This document shows, in pieces, positions 49,185-57,981 of a stretch of DNA of 64,000 nt. Location: IMG/VR virus record IMGVR_UViG_3300033153_009650, positions 1-64,000 of that record. One strand, written 5' to 3'. The stretch comes from a virus. The translations under genes were made by a program, and so were the position numbers. Numbering within the stretch: position 1 is the stretch's first letter; every line of letters begins with the position of its first letter. The notes beneath the pieces were generated by a model. The model saw nothing but the letters and a program-made list of their open reading frames with translations. It had not been told where the DNA came from and did no database searches.

Positions 49185-49503
49185 TTTTTTCTCCTCCTTC
49201 TCTTAGGTCAAGAGTCATGGTACCATGGCCCTGGTCAATAAATCCCACACGACTATACACTCGTCTGCGTGTAGGCCCCCTGCCGTCCTCGCATGTGGGC
49301 TCGCACCAGAGGAAAGTCACCTTCCGCGAGGCGCACCACGTGAGGATACACTCCCACACGTGGCGGAGCTCGTTGAGATTACCGCGCCCGCGCCCTGACA
49401 CAGCAGCAGAGCCACTGGTCATAGGTTTAGACAGCTCCACCTCACCCGTGGCATCAACATATGCCTCGATGTGGGTGGTCCGCAATCTTAACACTTTTTT
49501 CAC
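49141..49503 (-). CDS. GNAT-like acetyltransferase (120 aa), GTG start
   Basis: GTG behind AAAGGAGAAGAGAAA. The C-terminal RRRVYSRVGFIDQGHGTMTL resembles the GNAT signature (R-x-x-Y-x-x-x-GF). The acetyl-CoA loop is not clear. Markedly GC-rich compared with flanking genes. Substrate unknown; modification of a host protein or tRNA is possible. Confidence 0.5.
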   Translation of the reverse strand: MKKVLRLRTTHIEAYVDATGEVELSKPMTSGSAAVSGRGRGNLNELRHVWECILTWCASRKVTFLWCEPTCEDGRGPTRRRVYSRVGFIDQGHGTMTLDLREGGEKNDRGIDLFRLRPKN

Positions 49504-49587
49504 TTTCTCTTCTCCTTTTGTTTGGGGTTATCGTTTAACCTCTCAGTATACCCGCTAGTCTCGATTGATTCCCTTATTATCAATGGA

Positions 49588-49812
49588 TTAAAACCTTTTT
49601 ACTATTCTTTGAAAAGATCTCTCTTTGCCATCCTCGCATAAAAGAATATAAGCAGGATTTCTATACGGCCCATTTACTGTTACATAACAACGAACAAGAA
49701 TTCCTGTTAATCCATTTGAACTACTGCCTTCTCGACAGCCAATGTATTCTTCTCCAATGATATGTTTTCTTGGAGTCATTGAAGCGTGATTGCTTTTCAT
49801 TGTGAATCTCAT
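49588..49812 (-). CDS. 74-aa hypothetical protein
   Basis: ATG behind CAAGGAGAGAGAAA. Beta-rich with Cys at 26, 42 and 59 (EEYIGCREG, VRCYVTV, LLCEDGKER). No family recognised. Confidence 0.5.
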   Translation of the reverse strand: MRFTMKSNHASMTPRKHIIGEEYIGCREGSSSNGLTGILVRCYVTVNGPYRNPAYILLCEDGKERSFQRIVKRF

Positions 49813-49903
49813 TTTCTCTCTCCTTGTATTAAAGGGTTAATTAAAGAGGCCAATTGCCAAAAGGAAAATGTTCTAATCTTTGTAGTTAATAAATTAAAAT
49901 TTC

Positions 49904-50191
49904 TTATAACTTTTCCGCTGGAACCTCTGCCAATTTAGCAATTCGAGTGATCAAATTAAGGTTCTGTTCTTCAGGATTTTCTCCGTCTTTTCTTATCCAA
50001 TGGAGAATTTGTATCATGCCATATAAAATTTCTTTTCTCTGTCTTTGTTCTTTATTTCTTCTTTCTATCTCTCCATTGGCATTTATTACTCGACCTAACA
50101 TCCTTTCAATTTCTTTTTCTGTTCTCATTTTCTCCTCCTTTTGTTCTGATTTTGTTTCTACTTCTTTTTCCCATTCCTTTATTGTTGTCAT
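49904..50191 (-). CDS. 95-aa coiled-coil protein
   Basis: ATG with AAGAATGAGAA upstream. Charged helix (KEWEKEVETKSEQKEEKM) then a mixed C-terminus. First promoter-proximal gene of the minus-strand block. No family recognised. Confidence 0.5.
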   Translation of the reverse strand: MTTIKEWEKEVETKSEQKEEKMRTEKEIERMLGRVINANGEIERRNKEQRQRKEILYGMIQILHWIRKDGENPEEQNLNLITRIAKLAEVPAEKL

Positions 50192-50915
50192 TTCTCATTC
50201 TTCTTGTATTAAAGGGTTAATAATTTTGGTTCCTATTAAAAACCACAACCAATCAGGTATCCAAATAAATTAGTTGTGGTTTCTATAAAAATCAAAATCA
50301 TCAATTCTCGATGAAAAATTAGTTGGCTATCTAATTTTTTTTTAGCTGTCTTGAACTATTCCCTGAGGGAATTTTCTAAAGGCTCGGCTGTTCTGGTCTC
50401 TTCTATCATGACAGAGACAATGGCATTTAACATGACCATTTCAGCTATGAGTTATACATGACCAAGTTCCTCTTGATCGGAGTCCAATTCGTTTATGGTC
50501 AATTGGGAACCCGTGGCGATGAGGTAGAAAAATAGATGATTAAATTTTTAGAGTGGTATGTTGGAAGGTTTGTGGAAGGTTTGTTATTTTGCAATTTTGT
50601 TTTTCATTGAGTAAAGGGAGTCTGCAAATCTTCCTCAGTTTCAAATTTATTTTCCTTTATGGAAATTTCCGTCTAAACTGTAAAACGGGCAATTTTTTAT
50701 CTGGGGTTGCAACCCATTTTTGAAAAAATCCAGCCATCAAAATTTAGGAAAAAATATTGAGAGATTTTTTTTCTTAATTTCCGAGTTTCGAATTTTTTAT
50801 CTTGAATTCCGGCAGCCGGTTCATCCTTTCGGTCAAGATCCCTTTCGGGCTTTTTTCATTTCCTTGGTTAAGACGGAAATCCTGGATTTGTTTTGATCAC
50901 CTCCTTTTGTATAAT

Positions 50916-50942
50916 TTATAATGCTCATGCTGAACATTATAA
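50916..50942. promoter_or_regulatory. inverted repeat, likely operator
   Basis: TTATAATG (50916-50923) and CATTATAA (50935-50942) with an 11-nt spacer, next to a minus-strand TATAAATTATAC and AAAGGAGGTGATC. Good candidate for a dimeric repressor site on the early promoter. Confidence 0.5.
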
Positions 50943-50988
50943 TCCATCAAAACAAAGAAATCAAGTTTTTCAAGAAAAAAAAGACTAA

Positions 50989-51098
50989 TGATATCAATAG
51001 GTTATATAGGGTCAAATCCTGATTATTTAATGATATCAATGGGTTAGTCATGATTTGCATTTTTCTTAAAAAAAATATGCCCTGATATCAATGGGTTA
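50989..51098. promoter_or_regulatory. three direct repeats TGATATCAAT(A/G)GGTTA
   Basis: Copies at 50989-51004, 51031-51046 and 51083-51098; only one base differs. Spacing is 42 and 52 bp, close to whole helical turns. They stand about 100 bp before the first head-side gene, suggesting activator or repressor binding, or an origin. Confidence 0.65.
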
Positions 51099-51197
51099 AC
51101 ATTTTTCTTGGAATTTTTTACACTGAAATCCATTTTTTTCTTTATTTTTCCCTATTTTTCCTTTACTATTATATAAATAAAAATTGAGGATTTATAA

Positions 51198-52046
51198 ATG
51201 GCAAAAGGATGGAGTAAGCAATATTCTTGTTGTATGAATTGTGCGAAAGATAAGATCCCTCATAAAGCAGATGGATTATGTCGAGAATGCTATGCTAAAA
51301 GAAAGAAGGGAAAAGAAATTTCAGAAGAGACTTGGAAATATTATACTTTTTGTTCAAATTGTAAAACCACTAAAACCCCACATAAGGCAAAAGGATTATG
51401 TAGAAGATGCTATGATGATTGGTTTGAGAGAATAAATAGGCCTAAAAGATGGCATTGTGTTGAATGTGGTTTGACCACAAATCCTCGTGGATCACATGGA
51501 TTATGTATAAACTGTTATAGTATATGGAGAGGAAAACAACCTGCTCTTTATGACACCTATGCTCATCAAATTAATTGTTGTGAAGAGACAAGGAGAGATC
51601 CTGACAACTCTAAATATCTCCAAGTCAGATGTACGGAAAGTGATTGCAGAAAATGGTTTACTCCTATCATCCGTGAAGCCGCAAGTAGATTAGCTGCTAT
51701 AAATTCAGTAGGAGGAGGCAATAATTTTTATTGTTCAGAAGAATGCAAACATAATTGTTCACTATATGGTAGAAGTAAATATCGTAAAGGAGAAGGTCCG
51801 GATAATTCAAGACCCGATCAAGCTGAATGGGTAAAGCTGGTTTTAGAAAGAGATGATTATACTTGTCAAAGATGTGGAGCTACTGAAAATTTAGAAGCTC
51901 ATCATTTGGAAGGTATATATCAAAATCCTTTAATGTCGGCCGATGTTGATACGGGTATTACTTTATGTGATGTATGTCATAAATCAGTGCATGCAGAAAT
52001 GGGATGCCGATATGTAGATTTAACAAGACGAAGCTTGTGTGTGTAG
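51198..52046 (+). CDS. HNH endonuclease with three N-terminal zinc repeats (282 aa)
   Basis: Start behind TTGAGGATTTATAA. Three copies of a C-x2-C … GLCRxCY unit fill residues 11-115 (CMNCAKDKIPHKADGLCREC, CSNCKTTKTPHKAKGLCRRC, CVECGLTTNPRGSHGLCINC). A middle FYCSEECK follows, then the HNH core ERDDYTCQRCG … EAHHLEGI … TLCDVCHKSVH. HNH enzymes beside terminase genes take part in packaging cleavage; a homing role is the alternative. Confidence 0.75.
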   Translation: MAKGWSKQYSCCMNCAKDKIPHKADGLCRECYAKRKKGKEISEETWKYYTFCSNCKTTKTPHKAKGLCRRCYDDWFERINRPKRWHCVECGLTTNPRGSHGLCINCYSIWRGKQPALYDTYAHQINCCEETRRDPDNSKYLQVRCTESDCRKWFTPIIREAASRLAAINSVGGGNNFYCSEECKHNCSLYGRSKYRKGEGPDNSRPDQAEWVKLVLERDDYTCQRCGATENLEAHHLEGIYQNPLMSADVDTGITLCDVCHKSVHAEMGCRYVDLTRRSLCV

Positions 52047-52058
52047 AGAGAATATAAA

Positions 52059-52823
52059 ATGGAATATAGAAGAAGAAAAAATGGTAATGGGAAAAATAAT
52101 AAAAGGAATTCAAGTACAGGTCTTCAAGTAGGTACAATGGCTACCCCTGGAAGGACTGTCCGCAATGGGGGCCTTACTGAAATGCAAGAATTATTTTGTC
52201 GCGAGTTTATTGTTGATATGAATATTTCCCAAGCAGGAGTAAGAGCTGGTTATTCTGAAAAGGTAAAAGGAGTTGCTGGATGGCAAGTTTTCCAATTAAA
52301 AAAGGTTAGGCGGCGTATTAATGAATTGATGAAAGATCGATTAGATAAACTTAATAAACGGTTTAAAGATTTAGATCTGACCGCTGAAAGGCTTCTTTTA
52401 GAATTAGCATCCATTTCCTTTTTTAATGTACAGGATCTTTATGAGGATGATGGAACATTGAAGCCTATTAGCGAATGGACAGAAAGACAAGCGGCTGCAA
52501 TAGCAAGTATTAAAACAACAGAATTATTTGATGGTCAGGGAGAAGATAGGCGTCAAATAGGAGTATTAAAAGAAATAAAAACCCATCCTAAAGTAGAAGC
52601 CATTAAACTTGGAATGAAATATTTTGGATTGCTTCATGAATATCTTCATGTTAAAGAGGAGAAAATCAAAACTCACAGAATAGAAATTGATGTAAAATCA
52701 GAGCAGATCAGATCTTTAAATTTAGGGAGGGAAGAACTTGAACAGTTTGCCTCTTTCCTTAGTCAGCTCAACCCAGGGACAACAATACCTGGAATTGGAA
52801 GCAGTGAACAAGATTCTGGCTGA
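52059..52823 (+). CDS. terS: terminase small subunit (254 aa)
   Basis: GGLTEMQELFCREFIVDMN, SQAGVRAGYSEK and ELASISFFNVQDLYEDDG are typical of Terminase_2 small subunits. The N-terminal helix-turn-helix recognises packaging DNA. Its last 86 bases overlap the large subunit. Confidence 0.8.
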   Translation: MEYRRRKNGNGKNNKRNSSTGLQVGTMATPGRTVRNGGLTEMQELFCREFIVDMNISQAGVRAGYSEKVKGVAGWQVFQLKKVRRRINELMKDRLDKLNKRFKDLDLTAERLLLELASISFFNVQDLYEDDGTLKPISEWTERQAAAIASIKTTELFDGQGEDRRQIGVLKEIKTHPKVEAIKLGMKYFGLLHEYLHVKEEKIKTHRIEIDVKSEQIRSLNLGREELEQFASFLSQLNPGTTIPGIGSSEQDSG

Positions 52824-54198
52824 GGATTATTTAAATCATTTTATAAAACAAGCCTGGCATATAGTGGAGCCAAAGAACGACCTTATATGGGGTTGGCATT
52901 TGGATGCTATTTGTGAGCATTTAATGGCTGTCACTAATCATCAAATACAAAACCTTATAATCAATATTCCTCCAAGACATACCAAATCAATATCAGCCTC
53001 AGTAATGTGGCCAGCATGGGAATGGACAAAACGTCCTGAAACCAGATGGCTTTATTCTTCATACGCTGAAGCTCTGTCAATACGGGATTCCAGAAAATGT
53101 AGAAATGTAATCCAATCAAATTGGTATCAACAAAGATGGGGGGATAAGTTTGAAATAGTAACAGATCAGAATCAGAAAGTAAGATTTGATAATGATAAAA
53201 CAGGATATAGAATAGCAACATCGGTAGGAGGGGTAGGAACAGGGGAGGGAGGGAGTCGTATTGTAAGTGATGATCCCCATAATATTAAGGAAGCCGAATC
53301 GGAGGCTGTGAGAGGAGGAACGATTTTATGGTGGGACGAATCAATGAGTACAAGGCTTGATAATCCCAAAACAGGATCAAAAGTAATTATAATGCAAAGA
53401 ACCCATGAAGCTGATTTGTCGGGTCATGTATTAGAGAAGGAAATAGGATATGTTCATCTTTGTTTGCCTGCCAGGTATGAATTGGAAAGGAAGAAATTAT
53501 TTACTAAAACCCCTTTGTCGTTCAAAGATCCTCGGACAAAAGAGGGAGAGCCTTTATGTCCAGAGCGGTATGGAGAAAAGGAATTAGAGAAACTTGAAAA
53601 GGAATTAGGAACGTATGCAACGGCGGGTCAACTCCAACAAAGACCTCATCCTCGGGGCGGCGGTTTATTTGAAGTCGCTAACTTTGTTTTGGTTCATGCT
53701 CTTCCCCCGGCTATTAGTTCTGTCCGGTATTGGGATAAGGCGGGAACAGAAGGTGGAGGAGCAAGAACAGCAGGTGTTCTTTTTCTTAAATTTGCCGATG
53801 GAACATTTGGAGTATCTGATGTAGTGAAAGGGCAATGGGCGGCTCCTAAAAGAGAAAGGGTGATTAAACAGACGGCTGAGTTAGATGGCCCTAATGTTGT
53901 CATTTGGGTTGAGCAAGAACCGGGATCGGGGGGGAAAGAATCGGCGGAGAGTACTGTTCTTAATTTAGCGGGTTTTAAAATACATACAGAAAGGGCGACA
54001 GGAGCAAAAGAAGTAAGGGCGGAACCTTATGCTGTTCAAGTAGAAGCTGGTAATGTGAAAGTGTTGATTGCTGACTGGACAAAGGATTTTATTAATGAAC
54101 ATGAGAAAGCCCCTACAGGCAAATTTAAAGATCAGTGGGATGCGGCAGCTGGAGCTTTTAATAAATTGGTTAGAACTAAAAAGGCGGGAACGTGGTAA
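52738..54198 (+). CDS. terL: terminase large subunit (486 aa)
   Basis: IINIPPRHTKSISASVMWP gives the Walker A region, RIVSDDPHN the Walker B, and the nuclease domain follows (VRYWDKAGTEGG, VWVEQEPG-like). TTG behind GGGAGGGAAGAAC is taken as start; a GTG near 52804 would remove the overlap with terS. It powers DNA packaging and cuts the concatemer. Confidence 0.88.
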   Translation: MNSLPLSLVSSTQGQQYLELEAVNKILAEDYLNHFIKQAWHIVEPKNDLIWGWHLDAICEHLMAVTNHQIQNLIINIPPRHTKSISASVMWPAWEWTKRPETRWLYSSYAEALSIRDSRKCRNVIQSNWYQQRWGDKFEIVTDQNQKVRFDNDKTGYRIATSVGGVGTGEGGSRIVSDDPHNIKEAESEAVRGGTILWWDESMSTRLDNPKTGSKVIIMQRTHEADLSGHVLEKEIGYVHLCLPARYELERKKLFTKTPLSFKDPRTKEGEPLCPERYGEKELEKLEKELGTYATAGQLQQRPHPRGGGLFEVANFVLVHALPPAISSVRYWDKAGTEGGGARTAGVLFLKFADGTFGVSDVVKGQWAAPKRERVIKQTAELDGPNVVIWVEQEPGSGGKESAESTVLNLAGFKIHTERATGAKEVRAEPYAVQVEAGNVKVLIADWTKDFINEHEKAPTGKFKDQWDAAAGAFNKLVRTKKAGTW

Positions 54199-54199
54199 C

Positions 54200-54418
54200 A
54201 TGAATAAATATCCAAAATTAAAGAAGTCTTGCTTAATTCAGTTACACCATCAGTTTAGAGATGGTAGCACAAAAATATGCGCTCAAAGAGAGATAGAGGA
54301 TTATAACCAGATGGGAGTATTTCTTGATGAAACAAAAGCGAGTCATCCATTACCTGCGAACGCTCAATGGTTGGCTTGTACTATAGAATCGAAACATTTT
54401 GTAATGGTTCCCACTTAG
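54200..54418 (+). CDS. 72-aa hypothetical protein
   Basis: ATG at 54200, one base after the terminase stop; the longer frame from 54068 lies inside terL. Ends LPANAQWLACTIESKHFVMV. No family recognised; position between terminase and portal. Confidence 0.5.
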   Translation: MNKYPKLKKSCLIQLHHQFRDGSTKICAQREIEDYNQMGVFLDETKASHPLPANAQWLACTIESKHFVMVPT

Positions 54419-54427
54419 GAGGGGCTT

Positions 54428-55801
54428 ATGGTCGCCAAAATTACAAGTATAAAAGAAGGAACAGATGATGGAGGATGGAGCTTCAGGTCATTGGCTTCCG
54501 CTCTTGTAGAAAGAGCAAAGTATGCATCCCAGTTGGGAATGTCTTTTGGTTCAAATCGAGATCTTTATGAAGCTCTTGGCTATGTCAAATCTCCAACATT
54601 TGATCATTATAATGCAAGATATCAGAGACAGGATATTGCAAAACGTATTGTAGAAGCTTATCCTGATGCTTGTTGGAAAAAGAAACCTGTCATATCAGAA
54701 AAGACGGATGAGGAAACGCCTTTCGATAAAGAATGGATTACCCTTGTCAAGGATTTTAAGGTATGGCATTATCTTTTAAGGGCAGACAGAATCAGTGGTA
54801 TAGGGGAGTATGGAGTTTTGTTGATGGGGTTTAAAGACGGAAAGAAATTGATAGAACCGGTTGATACAGCAACAGAGCTTCTTTATTTAATTCCTTATAC
54901 ACAGGAGAATGCTATTATTAAAACTTGGGTAGGAGATAAGCAAGATATAAGATATGGTTTGCCGGAGACCTATGTTATTAAAATGAAACAGTCGGGAAGT
55001 ACTGCTGGGACAAAGGATATTCCTGTTCATAATAGTAGGGTTATTCATATTGCAGAAGGGTTGACTAATGATGATGTTCATGGAACACCAAGACTAAAAT
55101 CTGTTTTAAATAGATTGCAAGATTTGGAGTTGATAGCAGGGGGTTCGGCTGAAATGTTTTGGAGGGGGGCATTTCCCGGATACGGATTAAAAGCGGATTC
55201 AGATGCTACTTTTGGGCCACAGGAGAAAGCTGATCTTGAAGATGAGATTCAAAACTATATGCATAATCTTCAACGATACATAAGATTGCAGGGTATTACT
55301 ATCGAATCATTAACACAACAAGTAGCTGATCCAAGTAAGCATTTTCAGATTTTGATTAGTTTGATTGCAGGCGGGAAAGCCATACCCCAAAGAATCTTAT
55401 TGGGTTCGGAAAGAGGAAATCTTGCAAGCACCCAGGATGAAACTGCTTGGAATAGTAGGGTTGCAGAAAGGAGGGAAGATTTCTGTGAGCCTATGATACT
55501 AAGGCCCTTCGTTGATAAAATGATTGAGGTTAAAGTTCTTACAGCTCCAAAGGAAGAATATACTGTGGAGTGGCCAGATGTTTCAGCTCCAACAGAAAAG
55601 GACAGGGCTGAAGTAATTAAATTGAAGATGGATGCATTAGAGAAGTATATTACTTCTGGGGCGGATGCATATATGCCATTTGAAATGTTCTTAAGAAAGT
55701 TTATGGATTTTACTGCTGAAGATATAGAACAGGTTGAGGAGTCGTTTGAAGGTCAAGAGGAAGAAATCGATGAAGAGGAATTGGAAGAGGAAGAAGAGTA
55801 A
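54428..55801 (+). CDS. portal protein, DUF1073 type (457 aa)
   Basis: Behind TTAGGAGGGGCTT. LYEALGYVKSPTFDHYNARY, RIVEAYPDACWKKKP and IPQRILLGSERGNLAS are characteristic of DUF1073 portals. It forms the dodecameric DNA gate. Very acidic C-terminus (EEEIDEEELEEEEE). Confidence 0.85.
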   Translation: MVAKITSIKEGTDDGGWSFRSLASALVERAKYASQLGMSFGSNRDLYEALGYVKSPTFDHYNARYQRQDIAKRIVEAYPDACWKKKPVISEKTDEETPFDKEWITLVKDFKVWHYLLRADRISGIGEYGVLLMGFKDGKKLIEPVDTATELLYLIPYTQENAIIKTWVGDKQDIRYGLPETYVIKMKQSGSTAGTKDIPVHNSRVIHIAEGLTNDDVHGTPRLKSVLNRLQDLELIAGGSAEMFWRGAFPGYGLKADSDATFGPQEKADLEDEIQNYMHNLQRYIRLQGITIESLTQQVADPSKHFQILISLIAGGKAIPQRILLGSERGNLASTQDETAWNSRVAERREDFCEPMILRPFVDKMIEVKVLTAPKEEYTVEWPDVSAPTEKDRAEVIKLKMDALEKYITSGADAYMPFEMFLRKFMDFTAEDIEQVEESFEGQEEEIDEEELEEEEE

Positions 55802-55804
55802 TAA

Positions 55805-55987
55805 ATGGAAATGTGTAAAAGTTTAATTTACAATTTTTTGCATCCAAAGCCAAGGCTGATTTGTATTTGTAATAATTTCAGATGGACGGGTGAAGAAGAT
55901 AAGGAAAATGATAAGAAACTAACTTTAGGCGAACTTCTTAATTGTGTTGGGGCTTCTCTCCATGCCCGTTGTTCTGATATAGTTTGA
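55805..55987 (+). CDS. 60-aa hypothetical protein
   Basis: ATG three bases after the portal stop, with GGAAGAGG 12 nt upstream. Five Cys residues; ends GELLNCVGASLHARCSDIV. No family recognised. Confidence 0.4.
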   Translation: MEMCKSLIYNFLHPKPRLICICNNFRWTGEEDKENDKKLTLGELLNCVGASLHARCSDIV

Positions 55988-56050
55988 AGAAAGAAATTGG
56001 GAGTTTTCAATGACAGATTTATTTTTTGCAGTTGAGGAGGTAAAGGACTA

Positions 56051-56662
56051 ATGAATATTGAAATAAGAGCTGGAGATCTATTCTGTACTCGTTGTCCTGC
56101 CTCGTTAGGTAGAGCAATCAATACTGTTCAAGCAATAGTGTCAAGGGATGGTAAGAGTTATTATTCCCATGCAGGTATTCTTATTGATCATAAGGGAACT
56201 ACCTTTGAAGCTATTGGCTGGAGGATTAAAAGACAAAACCTGTTTGAAGCTTATGCGGGTCAGGAAGTTTTAATTGCTCGATGGCAAGGTATGACGCAGA
56301 TAATATTTGATCGGGTCTTTGAAACATTGCGAAAGGATGAAGGCAAGATATATCCGGGCTGGAGGCTACCTTTAAATATTGTTCCCTTTATTGGTAAGTA
56401 TACATCCTTTGGCAAACGATTCTTGGTATGCAGCGAGGAGGTTGGTAAATTTCTTTATCTGGTATTTCAAGATTATGGTTTTGTTAGCAGAGGTGGTTAT
56501 TGCTGGCCTCGCCATAAATGGTATACCGGAACCAGCCCGGATACTTTGGCCGATGAATGGCATCGGTGGAAGCAATTTCGGATTGTATTTGAAGATAGGT
56601 TGCCAACTATTATAAGAGGTATAGGGGGAAATATTTTAAAGCGTTGTGTGGATGAAAAATGA
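56051..56662 (+). CDS. YiiX-like permuted papain peptidase (203 aa)
   Basis: Behind GAGGAGGTAAAGGACTA. RAGDLFCTR and SHAGILIDHKG give the catalytic His near the N-terminus, and LVCSEEVGKFL the Cys near residue 135, in the permuted NlpC/P60 (YiiX/EbsB) order. It may trim peptidoglycan or a capsid component. The same family acts on lipids or amides in bacteria, so substrate is open. Confidence 0.7.
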   Translation: MNIEIRAGDLFCTRCPASLGRAINTVQAIVSRDGKSYYSHAGILIDHKGTTFEAIGWRIKRQNLFEAYAGQEVLIARWQGMTQIIFDRVFETLRKDEGKIYPGWRLPLNIVPFIGKYTSFGKRFLVCSEEVGKFLYLVFQDYGFVSRGGYCWPRHKWYTGTSPDTLADEWHRWKQFRIVFEDRLPTIIRGIGGNILKRCVDEK

Positions 56663-56799
56663 ATCTTGACGAAATTAGTTATGATGAAAGGTCAGATGTA
56701 ACCAAGGCAAGGTGGGAGATTATGGAAAATATGCAAGAGGCCAATCCTCACTTCTGGTTTGGATGGGATGGCATTATAGTAATTGTCTGTTGGGTTTGA
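56659..56799 (+). CDS. 46-aa hypothetical protein
   Basis: ATG overlaps the upstream TGA. Ends in an aromatic/hydrophobic stretch (FWFGWDGIIVIVCWV). No family recognised. Confidence 0.45.
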   Translation: MNLDEISYDERSDVTKARWEIMENMQEANPHFWFGWDGIIVIVCWV

Positions 56800-56813
56800 A
56801 GGGAAAATAAGTA

Positions 56814-56963
56814 ATGTCTGAAGAAGTAACTTCTGATATTTTAAAGGATGTTCTTGCAATGAAGAAACAGATAATGGAGAGGGGCGATTATGATATACCT
56901 CAATATGTTATCCAACACATAATTGATCAGGGAGCAGCAGGATTATATGATGAGGAGGAATAA
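56814..56963 (+). CDS. 49-aa acidic protein
   Basis: ATG behind GAAGGGAAAATAAGTA. Helical and acidic (DILKDVLAMKKQIMERG). Its DEEE end supplies the GAGGAGGAA site for the following gene. Confidence 0.45.
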   Translation: MSEEVTSDILKDVLAMKKQIMERGDYDIPQYVIQHIIDQGAAGLYDEEE

Positions 56964-56966
56964 CCA

Positions 56967-57182
56967 ATGGCAAAATTAAATGCTGTTTTTGGTGTTGATC
57001 TGTTTCTAACTGATACAAGGGTAAGAACTTGTATAAATGCAGATTGTAGATTTCATACTACTAATGAATTTACATATGCAACCGAGTCAGGAGATTCCAA
57101 AGAGAAAAATGGTTGTACCCTGAAACGAATTGAAATTGGTGGAGATGGAAAGTGTGATAAATTCGAATCAATAGAGGCATAA
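56967..57182 (+). CDS. 71-aa Cys-containing protein
   Basis: ATG behind GAGGAGGAATAACC. Four Cys (VRTCINADCRF, NGCTLKRI, GKCDKF) resemble small phage metal-binding proteins. No named family. Confidence 0.5.
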   Translation: MAKLNAVFGVDLFLTDTRVRTCINADCRFHTTNEFTYATESGDSKEKNGCTLKRIEIGGDGKCDKFESIEA

Positions 57183-57208
57183 CCAAAATTCGATAGGAGA
57201 GATAATCA

Positions 57209-57424
57209 ATGCCAATCGACAAATTTGATGCGGCAAGAACAACATTTGGTAAGGAAAAGGTAGACAACTTCTTGGCAGCGTTTGGCCTTGGGCCAAAGTA
57301 TGTACCTAAAGAACCTAAGAAGTATAAGAGTAATGTTTACTATGAGGTTGATATTTCTTTCTCTTTAAATCAAACACCTGAAGAAAAAAGAAGCTCCGAT
57401 TGCAAAACCATTATAGAGGAGTAA
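57209..57424 (+). CDS. 71-aa protein carrying a helicase-derived segment
   Basis: ATG behind AGGAGAGATAATCA. Up to about residue 44 it is an independent sequence (GKEKVDNFLAAFGLGPKY). Then VDISFSLNQTPEEK appears, matching VDIAFSLNQTPEEK in the DnaB-like helicase (38785-38832), with the DNA also similar. It then ends in a different tail. Likely the result of an internal recombination. Confidence 0.55.
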   Translation: MPIDKFDAARTTFGKEKVDNFLAAFGLGPKYVPKEPKKYKSNVYYEVDISFSLNQTPEEKRSSDCKTIIEE

Positions 57425-57428
57425 TCTA

Positions 57429-57860
57429 ATGAAGAAAAATTTTTGCACAGATAAAGGTATTAATGTAAAGGTTAACCAAGATTTGGAAATACCAAAAACA
57501 TTGGATAATGCAAATGATTATCGAAAGTTTGTTAAATCTCTTGCGGGCGAGGTCGTGCCTATTCCTGGTAAAAGTATTTTTTCTTTTGAGGCATTAGGAA
57601 TAAAGGCAGGTCCTTTCCCTCAGAGTGTGATCATTTATAATGTAAAAACAGGAGAAGAGCTTCCTGGCGTTTATTCTGTTGATATTAACCTTTGCCTTGA
57701 TGATATAGCAACAGCCAAAGTTGAGATGCATGTTTCTAAAGTTAAGATGGAAGGTGTTTGTCTGGAACAAGTGAGATTTTTTGAAATTTTAACAGGTAAG
57801 AAATATAAGTTGGTAGAGGTAAGTAATGGCAGAAAAACCAGAAAAGATATCTCGATATGA
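57429..57860 (+). CDS. 143-aa hypothetical protein
   Basis: Four bases after the previous stop, with GAGGAG 8 nt upstream. Beta-rich (SVIIYNVKTGEELPGVYSVD), looks like a small structural domain. Could be a head accessory; not recognised. Confidence 0.5.
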   Translation: MKKNFCTDKGINVKVNQDLEIPKTLDNANDYRKFVKSLAGEVVPIPGKSIFSFEALGIKAGPFPQSVIIYNVKTGEELPGVYSVDINLCLDDIATAKVEMHVSKVKMEGVCLEQVRFFEILTGKKYKLVEVSNGRKTRKDISI

Positions 57861-57981
57861 ATGGTCGATATATTATAAACGCTTCCTGAAGAAAATTACT
57901 AAGAGAAGAAGGAGAAGAATTGGGAAGTTTTTATTAGATGAAACTCCAATTAAAAACGAATATTGTGGATGGAGTGTTTAA
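57826..57981 (+). CDS. 51-aa highly basic protein
   Basis: ATG behind GGTAGAGGTAAGTA, overlapping the previous gene by 35 bases. Rich in Lys/Arg (KKITKRRRRRIGK). Its TAA shares a base with the sigma-like ATG. Confidence 0.45.
   Translation: MAEKPEKISRYEWSIYYKRFLKKITKRRRRRIGKFLLDETPIKNEYCGWSV

Larger units (their letters stand above)
50192..51197. other. divergent control region, about 1 kb
   Basis: It separates the minus-strand early block from the plus-strand head genes. Right half: an inverted repeat and three direct repeats (separate entries), and a plus-strand TATTATAT before TTGAGGATTTATA. Left half: only weak short frames. At 50345-50540, minus strand, a frame of about 60 codons is broken once by TGA (ITHS-stop-NGHVKCHCLCHD); a 26-codon plus frame starts at 50458. 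Two copies of GGAAGGTTTGT lie at 50563-50584. Confidence 0.5.

Noticed and set aside
50345-50540. TGA recoding across the phage
   Set aside because: A second in-frame TGA is seen here, but dozens of genes end in TGA within ATGA overlaps, so TGA is a normal stop.
50801-50870. Strong terminator at CCCTTTCGGGCTTTTTT
   Set aside because: Only a 3-bp stem beside the T run; too weak to claim.
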